Shown here one piece after another: positions 9,927 through 19,398 of a DNA stretch of 64,000 nt. The notes under the pieces are model-generated. The model ran no database searches. It worked only from the letters and a program-made list of their open reading frames with translations, and was not told where the DNA came from. Position 1 is the stretch's first letter. Every line of letters begins with the position of its first letter. The stretch is from Candidatus Krumholzibacteriota bacterium (GTDB lineage: Bacteria > Krumholzibacteriota > Krumholzibacteriia > Krumholzibacteriales > WJIX01): the NCBI GenBank assembly GCA_034520215.1, contig JAXHNR010000002.1, positions 780,642 through 844,641 of the forward strand, written 5' to 3'. The translations under genes and the position numbers were made by a program.

Positions 9927-10337
9927 ATGATAAAAAAGTCGAGCAAAGTAACTTCAGAATTCAGTACTTCGTCTATGTCTGACATTAATTTCCTGCTCCT
10001 TATATTCTTCCTTGTCAGCACGATGTTTGCCGTAGACAGAGGACTGCCTATGTCTCTGCCGGGCGAGAGCTCCAGTACTGTTAAGCTTAAAACCGAGGAT
10101 GTTCTAAAGATAAGAGCCTTCTCGAACGGAGCTATAGAAGCTAAAGGTAAAGGCCCTATAGTTCTGAGTGATATAGAACCTTTCGTTAGAGCGAAACTTA
10201 AAGTTAATCCAGAATTAGTGATAGTAATCGAAACACATCCGGACGCCCAATACAATATTATGATTGATATCTTAGATGAGCTGAGAAATGCCGATGCTAA
10301 AAAGATATCCCTGAGAACCATGAAATCCGGACAATAG
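9927..10337 (+). CDS. exbD: ExbD/TolR-family biopolymer transport protein (first copy)
   Basis: 136 residues: short cytoplasmic N-terminus, one membrane helix (MSDINFLLLIFFLVSTMFAV) with the proton-path Asp in SMSDINFLL, and a periplasmic ExbD domain. It works inside the ExbB pentamer to use proton motive force. It starts 16 bases after exbB. A second, divergent ExbD follows; two ExbDs next to one ExbB are common in FCB genomes and may form a mixed dimer. Confidence 0.92.
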   Translation: MIKKSSKVTSEFSTSSMSDINFLLLIFFLVSTMFAVDRGLPMSLPGESSSTVKLKTEDVLKIRAFSNGAIEAKGKGPIVLSDIEPFVRAKLKVNPELVIVIETHPDAQYNIMIDILDELRNADAKKISLRTMKSGQ

Positions 10338-10350
10338 AGGAGAACCTGCT

Positions 10351-10758
10351 TTGAAAATATCAAAAAAACAGGGTGTTCAGAATACTATACCGACAGGCTC
10401 GATGGCAGACATAATATTTCTGCTTCTCATTTTCTTTATGGTTACAACGATTTTTAAAATGGAGTCGGGACTTCCTATTTCATTGCCGAGGGCTGAATCC
10501 GGCGGGGAATTGCAGAGAGAAAGACTGATTTCAGTATGGGCAGACCGCTTTAACAGGATAAGTATTAACGATAAATTAATGCGTGTTGATGATATAGATA
10601 AAGTTGTCGGGGCTAAACTGGAAGAAAACTCTAATCTTATTGTCGCTTTTAAAGTTGACCGTATAGCAAGATACCAGCTTGTTTCTGATATCATCGAACA
10701 GCTTAAACACGCGAATGCTATTAATGTAACGTTTGTTTCTGTGGCGGAAGAAAGTTAA
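10351..10758 (+). CDS. exbD: ExbD/TolR-family biopolymer transport protein (second copy)
   Basis: 135 residues, TTG start with GGAGAA upstream. Same layout as its neighbour: SMADIIFLLLIFFMVTTIF carries the helix and the essential Asp, followed by a periplasmic domain ending VTFVSVAEES. It shares the LPISLP-type motif after the helix with the first copy, so the pair arose by duplication but has diverged in the periplasmic part. It lies 13 bases after the first exbD and 11 before tonB. Confidence 0.91.
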   Translation: MKISKKQGVQNTIPTGSMADIIFLLLIFFMVTTIFKMESGLPISLPRAESGGELQRERLISVWADRFNRISINDKLMRVDDIDKVVGAKLEENSNLIVAFKVDRIARYQLVSDIIEQLKHANAINVTFVSVAEES

Positions 10759-10769
10759 AGGTACGATCT

Positions 10770-11396
10770 GTGGCTACTGTCGCATTAGAAAATGTGGAAT
10801 TCAAAAAGGGTTACAAGAGGTATCTTCGTAATTCTTTCTACGCGGCTATAGTGCTTCATTTTCTGGGGTTTTATTTCAGCCCGCAATTTGAATTTAAGCC
10901 ATACGTACTGGAAGAAAAGGAATTTATCGCGATTGATACCGCGGAAGAATTTGTACTTCCTCCTCCTCCTAAAGAAGTAAGCCAGCCCGTTATTCCAATG
11001 GCCGCGGAAGAGGGAGAAGAGGCACAGGACGCGGCTGATGTTGCTGCCACAAGTTTTGACAAAATTGAAAATCTTCCGCCTCCGCCGCCTCCCGATAGTG
11101 ATAAGGCGAGTAAGTTCTTCGCGTTTGATGAACCCCCGGTTTTAATTAAACGGGTAGCTCCGAGATATCCGGAGCTGGCCAGGCAGGCCGGCATCGACGG
11201 AACTGTCATGTTAAGAGTGCTTGTAAGCGAGAAGGGGAAAGTAATAAGAGTATCGGTTCTGCATTCGGAAGTAACACCCGCAATGGAGCAGGCGGCAATG
11301 AAAGCGGTAAAAGAGTTTAGATTCAAACCGGCGAGGCAGAGAATGAAACCGGTTAAGGCTTATATGGCGATTCCGATTGTGTTCAGACTACATTAG
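10770..11396 (+). CDS. tonB: Energy transducer TonB
   Basis: 208 residues, GTG start. The single N-terminal membrane anchor (RNSFYAAIVLHFLGFYF, about 20-36) is followed by an acidic and Pro-rich periplasmic linker (FVLPPPPKEV, ENLPPPPPPD) and a TonB C-terminal domain (about 125-208) with APRYPELARQAGIDGTVMLR and KEFRFKPA. It carries proton-motive energy from ExbB/ExbD to outer-membrane receptors such as the one at 2143. Last gene of the operon; a good terminator follows 40 bases later. Confidence 0.93.
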   Translation: MATVALENVEFKKGYKRYLRNSFYAAIVLHFLGFYFSPQFEFKPYVLEEKEFIAIDTAEEFVLPPPPKEVSQPVIPMAAEEGEEAQDAADVAATSFDKIENLPPPPPPDSDKASKFFAFDEPPVLIKRVAPRYPELARQAGIDGTVMLRVLVSEKGKVIRVSVLHSEVTPAMEQAAMKAVKEFRFKPARQRMKPVKAYMAIPIVFRLH

Positions 11397-11436
11397 AAAT
11401 CAGAATAGGTGTTTTTTGTTAAGAATATTTATATGA

Positions 11437-11462
11437 GCCCGGTTGTCATGCCGGGTTTTTTT
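11437..11462 (+). terminator. Rho-independent terminator of exbB-exbD-exbD-tonB
   Basis: Stem CCCGG (11438-11442) with CCGGG (11451-11455), 8-base loop, followed by seven T (11456-11462). Confidence 0.8.
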
Positions 11463-11763
11463 ATAGGGTTTGAATTTTCTCCGGTAGTTATTATTTATAG
11501 TTTTGGCAGTCGATTTATAATAGATCATTGTATATAATTTTATGTAACTAATTTAGCTTAAGAGGCGTATAGTAATATAAGGCGCCTTGTTTGAGGTTGT
11601 TAAAGATGGTGAAATAAGGTAAAAGGAATCTCACCATTCTTTTTGAGAAAGCATAATGTATTCACTCTAAACTACTGTTTGAGAGACGTTTATGCGCAAG
11701 TTATATATTAAATGTAAATACACAACCGGAATATTTACCTGATAAGATGAAAAGAGGGCGACA
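11463..11763. other. Intergenic region before the efflux operon
   Basis: 301 bases, AT-rich, no gene seen. It contains TATAAT at 11533-11538 without a convincing -35 box, and an inverted repeat ATGGTGA (11606-11612) / TCACCAT (11631-11637) followed by a T-rich run, which could be a weak terminator or leader hairpin. The promoter of the tolC operon is probably in this stretch but I cannot place it firmly. Confidence 0.4.
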
Positions 11764-13116
11764 ATGGATAAAACTTTATTATTTAAAGTAAAAAATTTAT
11801 TTTCAGCTCTTTTAATTTTAGCTTTACTTTCCGGAGTAACGCGATCTTCTGAAGTTAAAGTATTATCCCTCGAAGATTGCGTTAGTATAGCTCTGAAAAA
11901 CAATCCCGATATTGGTATAAGTTTTCAATACATTAAAAAGGCGGAGAGTAGCCTTCAGGCTGAATACGGAAGCTTGATGCCCGATTTTTCTCTCGGTTTT
12001 TACACGGGTCATAACTACTATGGCCCCTCCTCGGTTCAGTATGATTCACAAGGAAGACCGATACAGCGAGACGGGTTTGATTATGAAAATTATACGTTGA
12101 GATTATCATCCAGCATGATGTTGTGGCAGGGAGGAGGTAATTACAGCAGGATTAGTTCAGCGAAGAGCAGGAACGACGCCGCCAGGGAGGATTATAATTA
12201 TAGTAAAGATATTATGATAGCGAAAATAATAAGAGCATATTACAATCTCTATAGAAACAAAATGTTATATACTGTTCAGGTGGAGAGTAAAGAGCAAGCC
12301 AGTAAGAACTTAGACAGAGCAAAGGCTCTGCTTGAAGCCGGATCGGCAACAAGGGTTGATAAGCTGAAAGCCCAAGTCAGATATTCGAACACGAAACTTA
12401 ATGTAATAAAGACGAGAAATTCCATGGAGATGGCTAGGGAAGAATTAAGGAATTTAATGAACAGGAGTGAGAACAGGACTTTTTCTATCGATACATCGAT
12501 GACAATCGAATACAGCGAACCTGAATATCAAAATGTGATCGAATTTGCTTTAAAGAACAGAGCGGACCTCAAAAGTGTGAGGTACAATCTAAAAGCCGCC
12601 GAGTCGAATGTTTCGGTAGCTAAAGCCGGATGGTGGCCTTCTCTGGGGATAGGTTTTGATTATTACTGGAATGACCGTAAATTAGTGGACAATCCTCTGG
12701 ACGTATTCCGTGAAGAGTATCAGTGGAATGTTACCGGATTTCTTACATTTAATATATTTGACAGGATGTCGACCAGCACTAAGGTTAAATCAGCTAAAGC
12801 TGATCGCAGAATAGCCGAGTATGATCTGGAAAAAAGAGCACTCGAGGTTTCGAAAGAGATCAAGAACCTGATTTTCGGAATGAATGAAGCGCGTGAAAGG
12901 ATAGCCGTCGCGCGAGAGATCATCCGGCAGGCAAAGGAGGAAGTGAAGTTGGCGGAAGAACGTTACCGTATCGGAGCGGGAACGATGCTTGAAACTATCG
13001 ACGCCCATGTAGCGCTGACTACCGCGAAGGCCGATTTAATTGAGGCGAAGTGCGACTATCTTATAGCTGAAGCAGATCTCGCTAGAGCGGCGGGGAAAAT
13101 GAGAGATAAGATGTAG
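11764..13116 (+). CDS. TolC-family outer-membrane efflux protein
   Basis: 450 residues. A signal peptide (about 1-28) is followed by two OEP repeats rich in long amphipathic helices; [20 protein letters not shown] and [20 protein letters not shown]-like segments are typical of TolC-type channels, and the internal repeat starts near [16 protein letters not shown]. It forms the outer-membrane duct of a tripartite pump. Next come an ABC ATPase, a MacA-like adaptor and two permeases, making a complete MacAB-TolC-type system. Substrate unknown. Confidence 0.9.
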   Translation: MDKTLLFKVKNLFSALLILALLSGVTRSSEVKVLSLEDCVSIALKNNPDIGISFQYIKKAESSLQAEYGSLMPDFSLGFYTGHNYYGPSSVQYDSQGRPIQRDGFDYENYTLRLSSSMMLWQGGGNYSRISSAKSRNDAAREDYNYSKDIMIAKIIRAYYNLYRNKMLYTVQVESKEQASKNLDRAKALLEAGSATRVDKLKAQVRYSNTKLNVIKTRNSMEMAREELRNLMNRSENRTFSIDTSMTIEYSEPEYQNVIEFALKNRADLKSVRYNLKAAESNVSVAKAGWWPSLGIGFDYYWNDRKLVDNPLDVFREEYQWNVTGFLTFNIFDRMSTSTKVKSAKADRRIAEYDLEKRALEVSKEIKNLIFGMNEARERIAVAREIIRQAKEEVKLAEERYRIGAGTMLETIDAHVALTTAKADLIEAKCDYLIAEADLARAAGKMRDKM

Positions 13117-13130
13117 AGAGGGAGCAAAAG

Positions 13131-13811
13131 ATGTTAATAAGAGTAAAGGGAATAAAAAAAATATATGAGGTAGGAATACAGAAGATCGAAGCAGTGGCCG
13201 GAGTGGATGTAGAGATAGAAAAAAATGAATATGTTTCGATTATGGGACCTTCCGGTTCCGGTAAATCGACATTGATGAATATTCTGGGATGTCTCGATAC
13301 TCCCAGCGAGGGTGAATATTATCTTAATGGAGCGGAAGTAAGCAATCTCAACGACGACAAACTCGCTTATATCCGCAACCGTGAAATAGGATTTGTTTTC
13401 CAGACATTCAACCTTCTTCCGCGCGCCAACGCTCTTCAGAACGTTGAGCTTCCCCTCGTTTATGCCGGCCTGTCAACCCGCGAGAGAAAGCAGATCGCGA
13501 TGGAAGCTCTTGACTCAGTCGGCCTCGTCGATAGAGCTACTCATCGCCCGAATGAACTCTCCGGCGGGCAGAGACAGAGGGTAGCCATAGCAAGAGCCCT
13601 TGTAAATAAGCCCTCGATAATACTGGCGGATGAACCCACCGGAAATTTAGACAGCAAAACAGGCGAGGAGCTTATGGCCCTTTTCAATAAAATTCATCAG
13701 TCCGGAAATACCATTATTATGGTTACACACGAAGAAGATGTTGCCAGGCATTCGATGCGCGTCTTAAGATTGCGGGACGGGAAAATAGAGTCTGATAAAA
13801 ATATAAATTAA
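13131..13811 (+). CDS. ABC transporter ATP-binding protein, MacB/LolD type
   Basis: 226 residues. Walker [10 protein letters not shown] (39-47), Q-loop [15 protein letters not shown], signature [15 protein letters not shown], Walker [13 protein letters not shown] and switch His (MVTHEE) are all intact, so it should hydrolyse ATP. It is most like the free-standing ATPases of MacB/LolD/FtsE-type mechanotransmission transporters, and would power the two FtsX-like permeases at 15284 and 16522. RBS AGAGAGGGAGC lies before the ATG; the gene follows tolC by 14 bases. Confidence 0.94.
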   Translation: MLIRVKGIKKIYEVGIQKIEAVAGVDVEIEKNEYVSIMGPSGSGKSTLMNILGCLDTPSEGEYYLNGAEVSNLNDDKLAYIRNREIGFVFQTFNLLPRANALQNVELPLVYAGLSTRERKQIAMEALDSVGLVDRATHRPNELSGGQRQRVAIARALVNKPSIILADEPTGNLDSKTGEELMALFNKIHQSGNTIIMVTHEEDVARHSMRVLRLRDGKIESDKNIN

Positions 13812-13841
13812 AGCTGTAATAAAACACGGGGTATATTTTAG

Positions 13842-13894
13842 CGGTCTTCAGGCAAAATTTCTCTGAAGTATCCGATGAGACCGTTTCTTTTTAT
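13842..13894 (+). terminator. Possible attenuator hairpin between ATPase and adaptor genes
   Basis: CGGT (13842-13845) pairs with ACCG (13880-13883), and CTTCAG (13846-13851) with CTGAAG (13863-13868), leaving an 11-base bulge; a T-rich tail follows (TTTCTTTTT). It lies in the 192-base gap inside the efflux operon, so it may reduce read-through to the adaptor rather than end transcription. Confidence 0.3.
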
Positions 13895-14003
13895 AATAAA
13901 GATTTATGGACGGGATTGGATTATTAATAGGTGTGTTTATCTGGTAAGGCGTTTTTGTTATTAGATTTATCTCAGTTTTTAGCAGCTTGTCAGGGGAGGA
14001 TAC

Positions 14004-15215
14004 ATGAAAAGGAAATACTGGATTCTTATAGGTGTTGTGATAGTTATAGCGGTTCTGATCATTATTAACCTGAAGGCAAAGAGAGGTAAATCGATCGAAG
14101 TTCAGGTCGATAAAGTTCAGCGCAGGAATTTGAAGATGGTTATTACGGCCTCCGGAAGTATAAGACCTAAGAGGAAGATCGACATAAGCGCCAGCACTAT
14201 TGGAAAGATTACGAGTGTCTCCGTAAAAGAAGGGGATTACGTTGAGAAGGGACAATTCCTTATGCAGATAGATCCGGAGCAGCTCGAGTCGAGTGTTATG
14301 AGGATAGAGGCATCTCTTCAATCGGTAAAAGCGGCGAGTAAAGAGGCAAGTTTTAGAATGAAGCAGAGGAAAAATGAACTGGATAGGGTCAAGAGTTTGT
14401 TCGAAAAGGGGTTTAGAACTGAGGAGGATATTGAAACAGCTCAGACGGCCTACAATGTTGCGGTAGCCAACTTAGACGCCAGCATTCAAAGGGTTGCCGA
14501 ACAGAAAGCCCTGCTTAAGAGCGCGAGACATGACCTGAAAGAGGTTACGATTAATTCGGGGATGAGCGGGGTTGTTACCAGACTGAACGTCGAGGAAGGG
14601 GAAACGGCGATAATGGGGACTATCAATAATCCGGGAACTGTTCTTATGACAATTGCCGATCTGTCGCAAATAGAGGCTGAAGTCGAAATTGACGAAACTG
14701 AAGTAGTATATGTCAAGATAGGGGACAAAGCAGGAGTTACACTGGATGCCTTTCCGGACACGACTTACAGCGGAGAAGTCACCGAGATAGGAAACAGCCC
14801 CGTACTTTCTTCATCCGTTTCCGGCCAGCAGGGGGTCGATTTTAAAGTAGTGATAACTTTGAACGATACAATTCAAAATGTTCGGCCGGGATTATCCGCT
14901 GACGCGGAAATAGTAGTAGCCGAGCGCGACAGCGCACTTAGTATTCCTATTCAGAGCCTGACAGTGAGGGAAGAAAATGAAATAAATGATTATGAAGTTC
15001 CTGACACACTGAGTGCTGAAAGAAAAGAAATTGAAGGTGTTTTTGTCATTTCCACGGAGAAGGCTGAATTCAGAAAGGTAGAAGTCGGTATATCGGGAAG
15101 TAAATATTTTGAAGTGGTATCGGGTCTTGCCGAGGGTGAAGAGGTTGTAAGCGGAAATTACAAAGCTATACGAGATTTAAAAGATGATCAGAGAGTTGAA
15201 ATCAAGGGAAAATAA
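14004..15215 (+). CDS. Periplasmic adaptor (membrane-fusion) protein, MacA/HlyD family
   Basis: 403 residues. An N-terminal membrane anchor (about 5-24, ILIGVVIVIAVLIIINL) is followed by a split lipoyl half-motif (SVKEGDYVEKGQFLMQIDPE), a coiled-coil hairpin (about 95-170), the second lipoyl half (VVTRLNVEEGETAIMG) and beta-barrel domains (AEVEIDETEVVYVKIGDKAG). The C-terminal GISGSKYFEVVSGLAEGEEV is the membrane-proximal domain. It links the inner-membrane permeases to TolC. The ATG follows GGGGAGG. Confidence 0.92.
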   Translation: MKRKYWILIGVVIVIAVLIIINLKAKRGKSIEVQVDKVQRRNLKMVITASGSIRPKRKIDISASTIGKITSVSVKEGDYVEKGQFLMQIDPEQLESSVMRIEASLQSVKAASKEASFRMKQRKNELDRVKSLFEKGFRTEEDIETAQTAYNVAVANLDASIQRVAEQKALLKSARHDLKEVTINSGMSGVVTRLNVEEGETAIMGTINNPGTVLMTIADLSQIEAEVEIDETEVVYVKIGDKAGVTLDAFPDTTYSGEVTEIGNSPVLSSSVSGQQGVDFKVVITLNDTIQNVRPGLSADAEIVVAERDSALSIPIQSLTVREENEINDYEVPDTLSAERKEIEGVFVISTEKAEFRKVEVGISGSKYFEVVSGLAEGEEVVSGNYKAIRDLKDDQRVEIKGK

Positions 15216-15283
15216 AATAATAGAATAACAACTTGTTAACGTACACCGGGGAGAGCCGCGGTTATTTTCTGGGAGTATCGAAT

Positions 15284-16510
15284 ATGGTTCTAGAGGGTGT
15301 TCGAATAGCGCTCAAAGCCTTACTTGAGAATAAACTCAGGACTTTTCTGACTCTGTTGGGGAATATAGTCGGGACTATGTCCGTAATAGCTGTCGTTTCT
15401 CTTATCGGGGGGATAGATGATTATATAAGAGAAGAAGTTGCAAATGAAGGCAGCAATGTGTTTACGGTGGAAAGAGTTAATTTTCTGGAAGCAATAACAG
15501 ACCTGGACGAATTTCTGGAAGCTCTTGCCAGGAATAAGAGGATTCTCCTCGAAGACGCCGATTATCTCAGGAAAAATATCCCTTCTGCTTCATCTGTGGG
15601 GGCTGCCGCGGATAACAGATCTTCAATGTCGTACCGGGACAACTGGGTAGACCGCGCTGAAGTACGGGGAAGGTCGGTCCAGTATCCTGTCATAGAAAAT
15701 GTAAAACTCTACGCGGGAAGGCATCTGTCGCGGCTGGAAATTAAGAGGAGCAATAAAGTAGCTGTAATAGGGTGGGATGTATATAAGAATCTTTTTGACG
15801 GCAGAAGCCCGATCGGTAGAACGCTGAAAATAGGAAGGGAACATTTTGAAGTAATTGGTATTGCCGAGGATCGGGGAACTGTATTTGGTGAATCAAGAAA
15901 CAGATTTGTTTATATTCCCGTTACAAGATTTCTAAAAATGTACGGATCGAGAGAATCTATTTCAATAAAGGTAAAAGCCGCCGATGTAGAGCTGCTGGGC
16001 AACGCGGTTGAACAAGCCGAAATAGCCATGAGAATAAGGCACGGGCTTCATCCGACGGAAAGGAACGATTTCAGTATATCGACTTCAAAACAGCTCGTTT
16101 CTCTCTGGGAAAACATTTCCTCTTCGATATTCAAAGCTCTTATTTTTCTGGTTTCAATAGCTCTTGTAGTAGGAGGGGTAGTATTGATGAACGTGATGCT
16201 GGTCTCTGTAACTGAAAGAACAAGAGAGGTTGGCATACGAAAAGCGATCGGAGCAAGAAGACTGGATATCATCTGGCAGTTTATAGTTGAATCAATAACA
16301 CTTTCTCTTTTGGGAGGGATTATAGGTATTGCTCTGGGCTTTACTATCGCGGCTGTAATTTCGCTCTTATCACCACTGCCGTATTTGATTGCTCCGTGGT
16401 CAATCGCGGCCGGTCTCACGGTAACATTTCTTATTGGTGTTATTTTCGGTACATATCCGGCAAGTAAGGCTTCCAGACTTGATCCTGTTGTAGCCCTTCA
16501 TCACGAGTAG
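15284..16510 (+). CDS. ABC transporter permease, MacB/FtsX type (first copy)
   Basis: 408 residues from the ATG at 15284, which has GGGAG 8 bases upstream; a longer frame to TTG at 15233 lacks a ribosome site. Layout: helix 1 (FLTLLGNIVGTMSVIAVVSL, about 18-45), a large periplasmic MacB_PCD-like domain (about 45-280), then three C-terminal helices with MNVMLVSVTERTREVGIRKA, the FtsX signature. The ATPase domain is separate, unlike E. coli MacB. The second permease starts 11 bases downstream. Confidence 0.9.
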   Translation: MVLEGVRIALKALLENKLRTFLTLLGNIVGTMSVIAVVSLIGGIDDYIREEVANEGSNVFTVERVNFLEAITDLDEFLEALARNKRILLEDADYLRKNIPSASSVGAAADNRSSMSYRDNWVDRAEVRGRSVQYPVIENVKLYAGRHLSRLEIKRSNKVAVIGWDVYKNLFDGRSPIGRTLKIGREHFEVIGIAEDRGTVFGESRNRFVYIPVTRFLKMYGSRESISIKVKAADVELLGNAVEQAEIAMRIRHGLHPTERNDFSISTSKQLVSLWENISSSIFKALIFLVSIALVVGGVVLMNVMLVSVTERTREVGIRKAIGARRLDIIWQFIVESITLSLLGGIIGIALGFTIAAVISLLSPLPYLIAPWSIAAGLTVTFLIGVIFGTYPASKASRLDPVVALHHE

Positions 16511-16521
16511 GTGAATATTTT

Positions 16522-17814
16522 ATGAAAGATGTGGAAAGCAATATAAAAAGGGCGGACGAAGTCACCTTACGGCGTTCGGCAGCCAGCGTCTGGTATGAGA
16601 ATCTGAAACAGGCGGTTGATGTTCTTCTCAGTCATAAGATGCGTTCGGGACTTCTTATTCTTGGTGTGGCTATCGGCGTGACAACTGTTCTGACTATAGT
16701 TACAGTCATGTCAGGTCTCGGGAAGAGGGTCCAGCAGGATATCCTTTCGGTTAACAAGCCGTATTTAATAGTGAGCAGGTTTGATCCATTCTCAAATTCA
16801 CAGGACAGGCGCGATCTGATGAGGCGTAAGAAGTTGACAAGCGGTGACGCGACCGCGATAGCAGAGGAATGTTCAACGGTAGACAAAGTTGATCTTCAGG
16901 TTAATTCTGAAGGATCGATGAGTGTTCTTCGCTACGGGAATGAGAGGACCAACCTTATTCAGATACTGGGCGCTTCGTATAACTTCGGTTATATGTTCAA
17001 TTTTACGATCGGCAGGGGAAGATTCTTTTCTCGGTTTGAACAGGATCACAAGACTAGAGTTATTGTTCTTGGTTATGGCCCGGCCAAGGATCTCTTCCCC
17101 AACAGGGATCCTATAGGGAAAACGATTAAAATAGGTGCCAACAGGTACAGGGTTGTCGGCACCATGGAATCAAGAGAGAATATAATGGGAAGTATAAGCG
17201 ATAATTACGCGGTGATTCCATATACTGTCTATGAAAAGGATCGTTCAAGCAGGCGGGATGAATATCAGATTGCGGTAACAATGCGCTCCGGCTATACACT
17301 TGAGGAAGGAATGGAAGAAATCACTGCTTTACTCCGGAAAAGAAGAGGGGTTAATCCGGGGGATAGAAACAATTTTCATGTAACCACATCTGAGACATTC
17401 AGAGAGATGCTGGGGAATATAACAAAATACATAGGATTGATTCTGGTTGTGATTTCATCGATTGGATTGATGGTCGGCGGGATTGGAGTAATGAATATTA
17501 TGCTGATTTCGGTTACCGAGCGGACCAGGGAAGTTGGTATAAGAATGGCGATGGGGGCCAATAAAAAGGATATTCTTCAGCAGTTTCTTATTGAAGCGGC
17601 GACGCTGACCGGTCTTGGGGGAATTATAGGGATCGTTATGGGGTTGTTCGCGGCGCGGGGAGTAGCAACTCTGATACGTTTTCCCTACTCGGTTCCTTTT
17701 ATCTGGATAGTTATAGCATTTATTTTCTCGGCGTCTATAGGACTGATTTTCGGTTTGTATCCAGCTAACAAAGCGGCGAGAATGGACCCTATTGACGCTC
17801 TGAGAGTTGAGTGA
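16522..17814 (+). CDS. ABC transporter permease, MacB/FtsX type (second copy)
   Basis: 430 residues, same topology as its neighbour with a longer cytoplasmic N-terminus (about 1-38). Signature GGIGVMNIMLISVTERTREV near residue 325, and the C-terminal FGLYPANKAARMDPIDALRVE is typical. Two different permeases with one ATPase suggest a heterodimeric transmembrane part. Last gene of the efflux operon; no clear terminator follows. Confidence 0.9.
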   Translation: MKDVESNIKRADEVTLRRSAASVWYENLKQAVDVLLSHKMRSGLLILGVAIGVTTVLTIVTVMSGLGKRVQQDILSVNKPYLIVSRFDPFSNSQDRRDLMRRKKLTSGDATAIAEECSTVDKVDLQVNSEGSMSVLRYGNERTNLIQILGASYNFGYMFNFTIGRGRFFSRFEQDHKTRVIVLGYGPAKDLFPNRDPIGKTIKIGANRYRVVGTMESRENIMGSISDNYAVIPYTVYEKDRSSRRDEYQIAVTMRSGYTLEEGMEEITALLRKRRGVNPGDRNNFHVTTSETFREMLGNITKYIGLILVVISSIGLMVGGIGVMNIMLISVTERTREVGIRMAMGANKKDILQQFLIEAATLTGLGGIIGIVMGLFAARGVATLIRFPYSVPFIWIVIAFIFSASIGLIFGLYPANKAARMDPIDALRVE

Positions 17815-18004
17815 AAGGGGCGACTTCAACTTCGAAATTACCTTCAGATAAATAAAGCCCGCTTCTTGAGACATTAAAGACCCGATAAATAAACGCCGGA
17901 AAACTCCCGTATAAATCCACGCTTGCTCTCTATGCGGCACTGGCGCTATACTTGAAATCGACGGACTGATTCAGATGAAAACAGTCTGTTAAGATATGTC
18001 TGTC

Positions 18005-18033
18005 TTGCAAGTACATATGTTTAGAGATAATTT
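18005..18033 (+). promoter_or_regulatory. Candidate sigma-70 promoter for the GWxTD/peptide-importer operon
   Basis: TTGCAA (18005-18010), 17-base spacer, TAATTT (18028-18033), about 36 bases before the GWxTD start. The rest of the 254-base gap from 17815 shows nothing convincing. Confidence 0.35.
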
Positions 18034-18068
18034 AAGAGTGAACCTCTTTCTTTAGAATCTATAATTTT

Positions 18069-19394
18069 ATGATCTCTCTTTTGATGAATAGAAAACTCTT
18101 TTTCGCGGCCGCTTCAGCGCTCCTTCTTACCATTATCCCGTGCCGGTTAATAATGGGTGAGGATTACAAAGGTCAGAGGCCCTTTGAGCTCTCCGCGTTT
18201 TATGCCTATGACGACAGCGCGAAAGTGTATCTGGACCTTGGTATATCCATAGAGTACAGGCGTTTGGTCTTCTTTAAACAGCAGGACCGGTTTAAAGCGG
18301 ATTACAGGGTTTATATACAGATCTTCGAAAGGGGCCGGGACAGGTCTGTTTGGGGTGACGTATGGGAAAATAATGTGAAGCTGCCAACCTACAGGGCTAC
18401 TAAATCCCCGTCCGGAATAACCAGAATTAACAGAAGAATATATTTGCGGCCGGGCAGATACAGAGTCGAGGGAACTATAGAAGTAATTGGTACGAATATA
18501 AAGTATAAACGTGAAACAGACATAGAAATACCCGGAGTTTCAGAAGGCGCCGTCAGTTTATCAGAACCCCTTTTATCAATTCCGACAGAGAGCAGAAAGG
18601 CGGAAAAACCCCCCCGCGGCGAAATTGAGGTTTTAACTTGCGCGGCTCCCGTAACAACCGGTTTCAAAATCAGCTCCGAGGACACTTACGCTGATTTTAA
18701 TATGTGGCTCAGAGCCTCTTTTAATCTTTCCGTCTCTTCGTATGATGAAAAGAGTGAAAAGTGTTCAGTCTCTATTAAAATATCCGATTACAGAGGCGGG
18801 ATTATTTTATACAACAGGCAGCAAGTTTATCTCGATGAGACAGGACACTCGATCGTTTGTTTTGACTTTAACGTTGATAATTATCATATAGGTGTTTACC
18901 TAATGGAAATAAGCGCTGAAATTGAAGAAACTGAGCGTAAGGATCTTGTTAGGAAGGAATTCGCGGTTCTTTTTAACAGAGGGTCGCTGCGTCAGCATTT
19001 CGAAGAAACAGAGGATCTGCTTTTGCTTGTAGCGTCCGAGGATGAAATAAAACCTATCGTTACAGCCTCTCCCGAGGATAGAATAGATGAGTGGAAAGAA
19101 TTCTGGAGTGACAGGGTGGCGGAGAGGGGCAGAGGATCTTATAATTATCAGGAATTTCTGAGGAATATCAATTATGTGTTAAAACATTATTCAGATAGCT
19201 CCGGCGGATGGAAGACTGATATGGGGAGGATATTTATCAGCAACGGCAGGCCCGACAAGATTGTTACGAGGCGAAGCGTGCAATCCGGCGGGTATTATCA
19301 GTTCTGGTATTATTACTCAAGAGGGGTTATTTATATATTCACAGATAAGTTCGGAACGGGTGATTATAGATATTTAAGTACGAGGAATTTCTGA
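18069..19394 (+). CDS. GWxTD-domain exported protein
   Basis: 441 residues with an N-terminal signal segment (NRKLFFAAASALLLTIIP). The C-terminal GWxTD domain is clear: GGWKTDMGRIFISNGRPD with GWKTD at residues 380-384, then a Tyr/Trp-rich end (YYQFWYYYSRGVIYIFTD). This domain occurs in exported proteins of FCB-group, acidobacterial and related genomes; function unknown. Neither the ATG at 18069 nor the one at 18084 has a good ribosome site, so the start may be five codons further in. Its stop is 5 bases before the peptide-binding lipoprotein gene, so the two are translated together. Confidence 0.82.
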   Translation: MISLLMNRKLFFAAASALLLTIIPCRLIMGEDYKGQRPFELSAFYAYDDSAKVYLDLGISIEYRRLVFFKQQDRFKADYRVYIQIFERGRDRSVWGDVWENNVKLPTYRATKSPSGITRINRRIYLRPGRYRVEGTIEVIGTNIKYKRETDIEIPGVSEGAVSLSEPLLSIPTESRKAEKPPRGEIEVLTCAAPVTTGFKISSEDTYADFNMWLRASFNLSVSSYDEKSEKCSVSIKISDYRGGIILYNRQQVYLDETGHSIVCFDFNVDNYHIGVYLMEISAEIEETERKDLVRKEFAVLFNRGSLRQHFEETEDLLLLVASEDEIKPIVTASPEDRIDEWKEFWSDRVAERGRGSYNYQEFLRNINYVLKHYSDSSGGWKTDMGRIFISNGRPDKIVTRRSVQSGGYYQFWYYYSRGVIYIFTDKFGTGDYRYLSTRNF

Positions 19395-19398
19395 ATAT

